NCBI GenBank assembly: GCA_934725735.1
Contig: CAKVCP010000049.1
Location: forward strand, 1-15,221
Direction of reading: 5' to 3'
DNA length: 15,221 nucleotides
DNA from: an uncultured Thermoguttaceae bacterium
Lineage (GTDB): Bacteria; Planctomycetota; Planctomycetia; Pirellulales; Thermoguttaceae
A program made the translations under genes and the position numbers. The notes beneath the pieces were generated by a model that did no database searches, had not been told where the DNA came from, and saw only the letters and a program-made list of their open reading frames with translations. Below are positions 7,883 to 13,665 of this stretch, in pieces (position 1 is the stretch's first letter; every line of letters begins with the position of its first letter).

Positions 7883-9205
7883 GTGGCCGCTTCCGAAGAC
7901 GCCGTCGACGCGAACGCTCGCGCGGACGCGTTTCCCTTTGAGCGCGCGCGCGACGCGTTGCTTCAATGGTTTGAGCGTTGCGGTCGACGGTTTCCGTGGC
8001 GCGATAATCCGACGCCGTATCGCGTTTGGGTCAGCGAAATTATGCTCCAACAAACGACGACTCAGACGGCGCTAGGATACTTCGAGCGTTTTCTTGCGCG
8101 TTTTCCCGATCCCCAATCGTTAGCGTCCGCGTCGGAAGAGGAGACCCTCGCTTTGTGGCAGGGGTTGGGATACTATCGACGCGCGAAGGCTTTAAGAAAC
8201 GCCGCGATCGAGATCATGAAGCGCTTTGACGGGCGCGTCCCCGATCGGTTGGAAGATTTAACGTCCCTCGACGGCGTAGGAAGGTACTGCGCGGGCGCGA
8301 TTCTCTCTTTTGGATTTGATCTTCCTTTTGCGATCCTTGAGGCGAATACGACGCGACTCCATTCGCGACTCGTCGCGTTGGAATTGGAGCCGACGCGCGC
8401 GCTCTCTCAGAGGATTCTTTGGCGATTCGCTCAAAATTGGCTCCCTTCGGAGTCTGCGCCGCGCCCCGAGAATCTTTGCCGAAAAATCAACGCGGCGCTA
8501 ACCGATTTAGGACGACTTGTGTGTCAGCCGTCGAACCCGCAATGCCTGGAATGTCCTTTGGCGAATTGGTGCGGCGCGAATGAGTTAGGAGTTCAAGACC
8601 GGATTCCTCTTCTCAAAAAACGGGCGCCGATCATGCCGCGAGTCGACGTCGCTCTTTGGATTTCTAGGGCGGACGTAGCGTCCCCCGACGCGATGAAAGA
8701 CGCCGCTCCGGACGACATTTTGTTAATTCGACGCCCTGAATACGCTTTGTGGGCGGGACTTTGGGATTTTCCGCGCTTTGAGGTTATCGATCCGGCCTTC
8801 AAAGAAGGGGAACGTTGGAGGAATGATCCGGAATTGTCCGACCGCCTTTCCCTCTTTTTGGAGGAGGAAATCGGAGCGCTCCCCGCGCAGTATCGTCCAG
8901 GCGCGCGCCTGACGCTTTTTCGACATTCCGTAACCCGTTATCGTATCGAACTTTCCTTATGCCGTTTACAGAATGCGTCCCCTTCTGTCGCCGCGCCGGT
9001 TCAACGAGGTCTCTTTGAAGACGTCGAGAGGATTCTTCCCTCGGCGCCGGAGCTTTTTCAAGCGTCCGAGCCGACGAAAAAAGAGTTGGGAAAACCTCTT
9101 GCGAAAGAATGGCGCTGGGTTCCGATTTCCGCGTTGTTGGATTATCCTTTGAGTTCAACAGGATTTAAGATAGCGCAGTTTATCCAAAAAAGCGCGCTAA
9201 AATAG
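7883..9205 (+). CDS. mutY: A/G-specific adenine DNA glycosylase MutY
   Basis: MutY removes adenine mispaired with 8-oxoguanine and prevents G:C to T:A changes. The HhH-GPD domain covers about residues 25-230: FPWRDNPTPYRVWVSEIMLQQT with the catalytic Glu at 52, GLGYYRRA at 94-101, and the helix-hairpin-helix SLDGVGRYCAGAIL near 128-141. Cys 214, 221, 224 and 230 (C-x6-C-x2-C-x5-C) form the iron-sulphur site. A NUDIX-like 8-oxoG recognition domain follows (about 250-430). The catalytic Asp expected in the ILDGN motif reads ILEANT, so Glu153 stands in its place. The length of 440 is slightly above E. coli MutY (350). The start is GTG 7883, one base after smpB; no better start was seen. The stop is TAG, the only TAG that ends an apparently intact gene here. 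Confidence 0.95.
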   Translation: MAASEDAVDANARADAFPFERARDALLQWFERCGRRFPWRDNPTPYRVWVSEIMLQQTTTQTALGYFERFLARFPDPQSLASASEEETLALWQGLGYYRRAKALRNAAIEIMKRFDGRVPDRLEDLTSLDGVGRYCAGAILSFGFDLPFAILEANTTRLHSRLVALELEPTRALSQRILWRFAQNWLPSESAPRPENLCRKINAALTDLGRLVCQPSNPQCLECPLANWCGANELGVQDRIPLLKKRAPIMPRVDVALWISRADVASPDAMKDAAPDDILLIRRPEYALWAGLWDFPRFEVIDPAFKEGERWRNDPELSDRLSLFLEEEIGALPAQYRPGARLTLFRHSVTRYRIELSLCRLQNASPSVAAPVQRGLFEDVERILPSAPELFQASEPTKKELGKPLAKEWRWVPISALLDYPLSSTGFKIAQFIQKSALK

Positions 9206-9274
9206 AGCGAACTAAGAAAAATAGAATAATTAGTGGTTTTTGCTTCCTTTTGTGTAACGCTTATCCTTTTTTTC

Positions 9275-9283
9275 TGATATAAT
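9275..9283 (+). promoter_or_regulatory. Extended -10 promoter for the DUF1080 gene
   Basis: TG at 9275-9276 plus TATAAT at 9278-9283 is a full extended -10 element. No good -35 lies at the standard distance (TAACGC at 9255-9260 is poor), but extended -10 promoters can do without one. Transcription should start near 9290, which puts the hairpin at 9302-9332 inside the leader. Confidence 0.6.
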
Positions 9284-9301
9284 ACGTGTGATTTTGAGAT
9301 G

Positions 9302-9338
9302 CGCCGCAACGTTGATAGTACTTGATGCGGCGTTTTTT
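9302..9338 (+). terminator. Terminator-like hairpin with T6, in the leader of the DUF1080 gene
   Basis: CGCCGC (9302-9307) pairs with GCGGCG (9327-9332) around a 19-base loop, followed at once by six T (9333-9338). It can end mutY transcripts, but it also lies about 12 bases after the predicted DUF1080 start site and about 25 bases before that gene's ATG. It could therefore act as an attenuator for the downstream gene. Confidence 0.6.
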
Positions 9339-9363
9339 ATATGGTAATTTGAAAGGATTGAAT

Positions 9364-10671
9364 ATGAAACTTTCGATGGTATCCCTCTGCGCCGCCGTCG
9401 TCATGAGCGGCCTTTTTGTCGGCCAGGCGACCCGCGCTGACGAAAATTCTCAATGCCCTGCGAAATGCGCCGCGATGGGGCCGGAATCTGCTCGTCCTCT
9501 CTTTGGTGAAAATTTAGAAGAAGGGGATTTCCCGGAAGGCGTTTGGTATTTCAACGATCAGAAAGAACTTTGCGCCAATAAAGACGCCGTCATTTGGACG
9601 AAACAAAAGTATTCCGCGTTCGTTTGTTCTTTTGAGTTCAATCTTTCGGAACATACGAACGGCGGTTTCTTGATTCAATCTTCCGATAAGGACAATTGGA
9701 TCCCGAACACGATCGAAATCCAACTTCTCGACGACTTCGGAAGTACTCCCGACTATCACTCCTGCGGTTCTTTCTACGGTTTCCAGGCTCCTTCCAAGAA
9801 CGTCACGAAGAAACCGGGCGAATGGAACAAGATGGTCGTCGTCGGTAAAGGTCGCAAGATCACCGTCATCCTCAACGGCGAAAAGATCAACGAAATTGAC
9901 ACCGCCGAATGGACCGACGCGAAGAAAAGCCCTGCCGGAACCGATATCGAAGGCAAATTCCAGGGTCGTACTCTCGCGAGCTTCGAGCCCTACGGATACA
10001 TCGGATTCCAGGGTCTCCATGGCAATTCCCCGATGCGTATTCGCAACGCGGTAATCTCCCCGATTACGAACGCCGACACGACGAAAGAAGGCTGGAAGTC
10101 CCTCTTTGGCGATAAGCTCGAAGACGCTGAATATGATTCCTCCGTTTGGTCGTTGAACGACGACGGCGTTTTGAGCGCGAATAAAGACTCCGTCATTTGG
10201 GCGAAGGGCAAGTATGAAAACTTTGTTCTCGACCTCGAATTTAAGACGACCGAAAAAGCGAACTCCGGTATCATTATCCAGGCGACTGAAAAAGAGAACT
10301 GGATTCCTAACTCCTTCGAAGTTCAGGTCTTCGACTCCTTCGGTCGCGACGTCGACATGAGCGATTGCGGCGCCATCTATGGCCGTTGCGCTCCTGAATT
10401 CAACGTTATCAAAGCGCCGGGCGAATGGAACCACATGACCGTCGCGTCGATCAATAACGTCGTCGCCGTCGTCTTGAACGATCAGCTTATCACCTACTGG
10501 GACAAGAGCAAGTGGACCAAGGCCGACGAGAATCCCGACGGTTCCAAGCCTTATCCGTGGCTCATCAACAAAGCTCCGAGCGAGACTGAAAACGCCGGTT
10601 TCATCGGTATCCAGGGGCTTCACGGCAACGAACCCGTCGTTTATCGCAATATCAAGATCCACACTCTCTGA
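9364..10671 (+). CDS. Secreted protein with two tandem DUF1080 (3-keto-disaccharide hydrolase-like) domains
   Basis: ATG 9364 has AAAGGA at 9352-9357 and starts a clear signal peptide (MKLSMVSLCAAVVMSGLFVG, likely cut after ATRA at residue 25). Two homologous domains follow, about 45-232 and 240-433. The pairing is plain: KDNWIPNTIEIQLLDDFG in the first matches KENWIPNSFEVQVFDSFG in the second, and both contain an SCGSFYG/DCGAIYG element and a GFQGLHGN/GIQGLHGN end. The Pfam family (PF06439) has a concanavalin-like fold; some members act on 3-keto-glucosides, many are untested, and it is very common in planctomycetes. A CPAKC pair follows the signal peptide. The codon style (CGT, GGT, AAG, CTC) differs from the flanking GCG/CGC-rich genes and suggests high expression. 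It is monocistronic between its own promoter and terminator. Substrate unknown. Confidence 0.88.
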   Translation: MKLSMVSLCAAVVMSGLFVGQATRADENSQCPAKCAAMGPESARPLFGENLEEGDFPEGVWYFNDQKELCANKDAVIWTKQKYSAFVCSFEFNLSEHTNGGFLIQSSDKDNWIPNTIEIQLLDDFGSTPDYHSCGSFYGFQAPSKNVTKKPGEWNKMVVVGKGRKITVILNGEKINEIDTAEWTDAKKSPAGTDIEGKFQGRTLASFEPYGYIGFQGLHGNSPMRIRNAVISPITNADTTKEGWKSLFGDKLEDAEYDSSVWSLNDDGVLSANKDSVIWAKGKYENFVLDLEFKTTEKANSGIIIQATEKENWIPNSFEVQVFDSFGRDVDMSDCGAIYGRCAPEFNVIKAPGEWNHMTVASINNVVAVVLNDQLITYWDKSKWTKADENPDGSKPYPWLINKAPSETENAGFIGIQGLHGNEPVVYRNIKIHTL

Positions 10672-10675
10672 TTAG

Positions 10676-10715
10676 ATCGAGCGAAGCGGGACGAAACGTC
10701 GACTCGTTCCTCGAT
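10676..10715 (+). other. 3'-UTR hairpin after the DUF1080 gene
   Basis: ATCGAG (10676-10681) pairs with CTCGAT (10710-10715), and within it GGGACGA (10688-10694) pairs with TCGTTCC (10704-10710) with one G-T pair; base 10710 can serve only one of the two stems. No T-tract follows, so it more likely protects the mRNA end than terminates. Confidence 0.4.
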
Positions 10716-10734
10716 TAACGAACAATTATTTAAT

Positions 10735-10800
10735 AAACGCGGTAATTTATTAAAGAGCTTAGTTTTATAGCGTTTTTTTTGATAAATTCCCGCGTTTTTT
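10735..10800 (+). terminator. Long terminator with two alternative 3' arms
   Basis: The 5' arm AAACGCGGTAATTTAT (10735-10750) pairs, with one mismatch, with ATAAATTCCCGCGTTT (10782-10797), and T6 lies at 10795-10800. A second, earlier partner, GCGTTT (10770-10775), can pair with AAACGC (10735-10740) and runs into T8 at 10773-10780. Either fold ends the DUF1080 transcript. Confidence 0.7.
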
Positions 10801-10822
10801 AGTCTTTTTACGTTCTATACCC

Positions 10823-10851
10823 TTGCGAAAATACGCTTTTAGGGGTAGGAT
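10823..10851 (+). promoter_or_regulatory. Promoter for the Ala-rich lipoprotein
   Basis: TTGCGA (10823-10828) and TAGGAT (10846-10851) are separated by 17 bases, the best sigma-70 spacing. The start would be near 10858, giving a leader of about 70 bases. Confidence 0.55.
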
Positions 10852-10865
10852 TATCGCAGACATTT

Positions 10866-10893
10866 GGCGTACGCCGAGCCGTATCTACGGCGT
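10866..10893 (+). promoter_or_regulatory. Leader with mutually exclusive hairpins
   Basis: ACGCCG (10871-10876) can pair with CGGCGT (10888-10893), or with GGCGT just before it (10866-10875 is a palindrome). Inside, GCCGT (10878-10882) pairs with ACGGC (10887-10891). The folds compete, so the leader may be regulatory; the ligand, if any, is unknown. Confidence 0.35.
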
Positions 10894-10930
10894 TTCACGT
10901 CTAGTTTCAACACTTTTAAAGGAAGTTACT

Positions 10931-11161
10931 ATGAAAAAGTTCTTTGCTCTGACTCTCGCGCTCGTTTGCGCCGCTGGTCTTTCCCTTGGTTGCAAGCCCG
11001 CTTCTACCGACGCTCCCGCCGCTCCTGAAGCTGAAGCTACCGCTACTGACGCCGCTGCCGCCGGCGCTGAAGCTCCTGCTGCCGCTGACGCCGCCGCTGC
11101 CGCCGGCGCTGAAGCTCCTGCTGCCGCTGACGCCGCCGCCGAAGCTCCTGCCGCTGAATGA
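10931..11161 (+). CDS. Small Ala/Pro/Glu-rich lipoprotein
   Basis: The 76-residue product starts at ATG 10931 with AAAGGA at 10918-10923. MKKFFALTLALVCAAGLSLGC is a lipoprotein signal with the lipobox LSLGC, giving Cys21 as the lipidated residue and a mature part of 56 residues. The mature part is nearly all Ala, Pro, Glu, Asp, Gly and Thr, with two 14-residue repeats (GAEAPAAADAAAAA). It has only one Lys just after the Cys and no aromatic residue, so it is acidic, extended and probably disordered or helical at the membrane surface. This is like the small Ala-rich lipoproteins found near the envelope in many bacteria, but I cannot name a family. Ala codons are GCT/GCC rather than the GCG used elsewhere, which points to strong expression. 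It has its own promoter and terminators. Confidence 0.85.
   Translation: MKKFFALTLALVCAAGLSLGCKPASTDAPAAPEAEATATDAAAAGAEAPAAADAAAAAGAEAPAAADAAAEAPAAE
11063..11146 (+). repeat. 42-bp coding tandem repeat, two copies
   Basis: Units 11063-11104 and 11105-11146 are identical for about the first 35 bases and diverge at the end. The coded unit is GAEAPAAADAA plus three residues. The copies are in frame, so copy number could vary between strains without breaking the gene. Confidence 0.85.
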
Positions 11162-11168
11162 GTATAAT

Positions 11169-11200
11169 TTAACGATACTCGTTAATGAGCTCGCTTTTTT
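11169..11200 (+). terminator. Terminator after the lipoprotein gene
   Basis: TTAACGA (11169-11175) pairs exactly with TCGTTAA (11179-11185) around a three-base loop; T6 lies at 11195-11200, nine bases further. The stem is AT-rich and the gap is long, so it is weaker than the next hairpin. Confidence 0.4.
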
Positions 11201-11230
11201 AGCTGCGCGCTAAGTAGCGAATAGAAATAT

Positions 11231-11258
11231 AAAGACGCGTCCCAAAAGACGCGTCTTT
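11231..11258. terminator. Two-way terminator between convergent genes
   Basis: AAAGACGCGT (11231-11240) pairs perfectly with ACGCGTCTTT (11249-11258) around an eight-base loop. T-rich sequence follows on the + strand (TTTCGATTTT), and A/T-rich sequence follows on the - strand. It separates the + strand lipoprotein gene from the - strand permease. Confidence 0.75.
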
Positions 11259-11296
11259 CGATTTTCTTGATTATGGTTTTTTCTTGGCTATGGATA

Positions 11297-12217
11297 TTAC
11301 GAACGCCGCAATCTTTGAAGCGCTTGTAAAAGTTTCTGAAGCGCAAGCGCCGCGACGTAAAAGAGGGCGACTACAAGAATGATCGTCGGCCCTGTTGAAC
11401 AGTTCAAAAGGTAGCTTAACCAAATTCCGAGCCATGAACCGAGAAAACAGACGACGATAGAACCGATAATCGTCGAGCCTAATCGCTTGGTAAAACGGCA
11501 AACGGCGGCGGCGGGAAGGGTGAGTAGCGCGACGATTAGCGCCATTCCGACAACGCGCATGAGAAGGACGACCGTAGCGGCGGTGAGGACTAGAAGAAGT
11601 CTATTCTGAGCGCGTACGTTCACTCCCCTTAACTCGGCGTATTCTTCGTCAAAACATACGGCTTCGAGTTTTTTAAAATTGAAGAGAATGAGTAGAAGAA
11701 TAACGGCGCTGAGAATAAAAGTTAAATTGACGTCGAGAGATGAAACGAGGAGGACGTCGCCGAAAAGGTAAGTCGTCGCCGAAACATACCCCTAAACTTG
11801 TTCGAGAAAATGAAGTCCTGCGGCGGCTCCGATCGCCCAGATTGCCCCGAGAATGGTTTCTTCGCGTTCCTGAGCGTTTCGCCGCACCCAGTCGACGAGT
11901 AGCGCGGCGAGAATTGAGAAGAGAAGGGCGGAAAGAACTGGATCGATGAAACCGCTCCATTTTTCGCATAGATTAAGCGCGTCTTTTTCGGTAGAAGTAA
12001 AGAGCGCGGCTATCCCCATGACGCCTAGCGCGCCCGTTTCGACGCATTGTTTAAACCACAAACCGACGCCGACGCCGCCAAACGCGCTATGAGCGATCGA
12101 TCCCGTTAAGTATCCAATGCGTCGCGCAACGACGAAAGACCCGATAACGCCAAACGTCACGCTTGCGACGGCGGTGAGGATATAGGCGTTGCGTAAAATA
12201 TCAAAATCAGGCGACAT
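11297..12217 (-). pseudogene. Zinc/manganese-type ABC transporter permease (ZnuB/MntB family) with an in-frame TAG
   Basis: Reading on the - strand from ATG 12217, 141 codons are followed by TAG (11792-11794) and then 164 more codons in the same frame to TAA 11297-11299, 306 codons in all. The two halves join as one ABC-3 permease: VTFGVIGSFVVARRIGYLTGSIAHSAFGGVG (N half) and, after the TAG, GYVSATTYLFGDVLLVS, EEYAELRGVNV and VVGMALIVALLTLPAAAV (C half). Relatives usually have PGY where TAG-GY is read, so TAG seems to replace a single residue. No frame change is needed. The partners (ATPase and substrate-binding protein) are not adjacent: gapA is upstream and a terminator downstream. I see no ribosome site before ATG 12217, and a gapA terminator sits just upstream. 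It is probably a decaying pseudogene; stop suppression or a sequencing error are alternatives. Confidence 0.8.
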
Positions 12218-12250
12218 GACGATTAAGTAGGAAGCAACAAGAGTATGGAT

Positions 12251-12292
12251 AAAAAAAGGGAGTCAACAGGCCTATTTAGGCAAGAGACTCCC
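12251..12292 (-). terminator. gapA terminator
   Basis: On the - strand, GGGAGTC (12292-12286) pairs with GACTCCC (12264-12258), with an inner four-base stem GCCT/AGGC (12281-12278 and 12273-12270), followed by seven T (12257-12251). It is a complete Rho-independent terminator placed about 55 bases after the gapA stop. Confidence 0.8.
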
Positions 12293-12302
12293 AGTATACC
12301 AA

Positions 12303-12341
12303 GGGGTCTAATAACTTAGACTCCTAGCGGCGCAAGGCCGC
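12303..12341. other. Two further hairpins in the gapA 3' region
   Basis: A nine-base stem (12303-12311 with 12316-12324, one G-T pair, four-base loop) and a five-base GC stem (GCGGC 12327-12331, GCCGC 12337-12341) lie between the gapA stop and its terminator. With the terminator they make three stems in a row, perhaps guarding the mRNA 3' end. The GC stem starts within seven bases of the stop codon. Confidence 0.55.
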
Positions 12342-12347
12342 GGCAAA

Positions 12348-13373
12348 TCACATGTTGCCCATGCGATAAATGAGGTCGGCGGCGCGGGTGCTGTAACCCT
12401 TTTCGTTGTCGTACCAAGAGAGGATCTTGACGAGGTTGTCGCCAATGACCATGGTCCATTCAGGAACGAAGATGGAGCTGTAGGTCTGACCGACGACGTC
12501 GGCGAGGACGATCGGATCTTCGCAGTAATCGAGGATGCCCTGGAAGCGTTCGGTCTGAGCGGCGGCCTTGACGGCGGCGTTGACGGCGTCAACGGTGATG
12601 TTCTTTTCGGTGACGGCGACGAGGTCGACGATGGATCCGGTCGGGGTCGGGACGCGGAGGGAGATACCGGTGAGCTTGCCCTTGACGGAAGGAATGACGA
12701 GACCGACGGCCTTAGCGGCGCCCGTTGTGGTCGGGATGATGTTGACGCCAGCGGCGCGACCGCGATAGATGTTCTTGTAAGGCTTGTCGAGCGTGACTTG
12801 GTCGTTCGTGTAGGAGTGAACCGTGGTCATGAAGCCCTTGACGATACCGAAGTTGTCGTTAAGAACCTTAGCGACCGGCGCGAGGCAGTTGGTCGTGCAG
12901 GAAGCGTTGGAGACGAACTGCTTGTCGGCGGTGAGTTCTTCGTCGTTGACGCCGAGAACGATCGTGGTCGCGGGGCCGTCCTTCGTAGGAGCGGAGATGA
13001 CGACTTTCTTCGCGCCAGCCTTGATGTGGCTGTCATAACCTTCTTTGTCTTCGGTGGAGGCGCCGGTGAAGAAACCGGTGCTTTCGAGGACGATGTCAGC
13101 GCCGAGCTTACCCCACGGAATATTGGAGGGCTTCATCTCTTTGGTGACGGGGATCTTCTTGCCGTTGACGATCAAGTTTTCTTCGTCATAATCGACGGTA
13201 CCTTCGAAGCGACCCTGAGAGGAGTCATACTTGAGAAGGATCGCGAGGGTCTTCGTGTCGGTTAAGTCGTTGATACCGACGACGTTGTACTTTTCAGGAG
13301 CCTTGGCCATCTGACGGAAGACGATACGACCGATACGACCGAAACCATTAATACCAACATTGACAATAGCCAC
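12348..13373 (-). CDS. gapA: Glyceraldehyde-3-phosphate dehydrogenase, NAD-type
   Basis: It oxidises glyceraldehyde-3-phosphate to 1,3-bisphosphoglycerate with NAD+, the central step of glycolysis. The 341-residue product shows the Rossmann start VNVGINGFGRIGRIVFR, Asp36 after the second strand (typical of NAD use), the active-site block SNASCTTNCLAP with catalytic Cys159, His186 in TTVHSYT, and YDNEKGYSTR near the end. Its length is normal. The start is GTG (13371-13373), with AGAGGAG nine bases upstream on the - strand (13381-13387). A long leader carries hairpins, and the promoter is about 155 bases upstream. The codon style (CGT, GGT, AAG, GTC) is that of a highly expressed gene. It is followed by the hairpin series and terminator, so it is monocistronic. 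Confidence 0.98.
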   Translation of the reverse strand: MAIVNVGINGFGRIGRIVFRQMAKAPEKYNVVGINDLTDTKTLAILLKYDSSQGRFEGTVDYDEENLIVNGKKIPVTKEMKPSNIPWGKLGADIVLESTGFFTGASTEDKEGYDSHIKAGAKKVVISAPTKDGPATTIVLGVNDEELTADKQFVSNASCTTNCLAPVAKVLNDNFGIVKGFMTTVHSYTNDQVTLDKPYKNIYRGRAAGVNIIPTTTGAAKAVGLVIPSVKGKLTGISLRVPTPTGSIVDLVAVTEKNITVDAVNAAVKAAAQTERFQGILDYCEDPIVLADVVGQTYSSIFVPEWTMVIGDNLVKILSWYDNEKGYSTRAADLIYRMGNM

Positions 13374-13419
13374 TGTTATTCTCCTCTGGAGTCAATAAAC
13401 TGTTAAGGAATACGCGTTT

Positions 13420-13446
13420 AACGCGCTATAATATGGAGTGCGCGTT
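13420..13446 (-). other. gapA leader hairpin near the ribosome site
   Basis: AACGCGC (13446-13440 on the - strand) pairs with GCGCGTT (13426-13420) around a 13-base loop. Alternative pairing exists with GGAA/TTCC further out. It lies about 35 bases before the gapA ribosome site. Confidence 0.4.
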
Positions 13447-13467
13447 CCATCTCAGGAAGCGATCGAC

Positions 13468-13493
13468 GTCGCCAGACGAACGCGTCTGACGAC
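13468..13493 (-). other. Strong hairpin in the gapA leader
   Basis: On the - strand an 11-base stem (13493-13483 with 13478-13468), including one G-T pair, closes a four-base CGTT loop. It begins about 32 bases after the predicted start site. It could stabilise the long-lived gapA message or be a control element; no T-tract follows it. Confidence 0.6.
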
Positions 13494-13532
13494 AACCTCT
13501 CGCCGCGCTAAATTCTCTTTAATTTTGCCTTC

Positions 13533-13560
13533 ATTATAGACGCGCGACTTTTGTCGACAA
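13533..13560 (-). promoter_or_regulatory. gapA promoter
   Basis: On the - strand, TTGTCG (13560-13555), a 16-base spacer and a perfect TATAAT (13538-13533) form a good sigma-70-like promoter. A-rich sequence upstream (about 13590-13612) might help RNA polymerase but is further away than a normal UP element. The predicted leader is about 150 bases long. Confidence 0.7.
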
Positions 13561-13665
13561 GGCCTACCAGCCCGCGCGAACTCCGGATTTTTGTTTTTTT
13601 TATTATTTTTAATATTACCCATATTTCCGAAACTGCGCGTCTTATCTAGTTTGCTAAATTTCGTC

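Noticed and set aside
9514..10662. Long open frame of 382 codons on the - strand, opposite the DUF1080 gene
   Set aside because: It mirrors the codon pattern of the sense gene, has no ribosome site or signal, and the sense frame has clear homology.
13427..13432. Perfect TATAAT on the + strand inside the gapA leader
   Set aside because: No -35 at a good distance and no + strand gene downstream; it lies in a region explained by the gapA leader hairpin.
13588..13615. T-rich stretch as a terminator for the NIF3 gene
   Set aside because: On the - strand it is A-rich, not T-rich, and no stem precedes it; it is better explained as A/T-rich sequence upstream of the gapA promoter.
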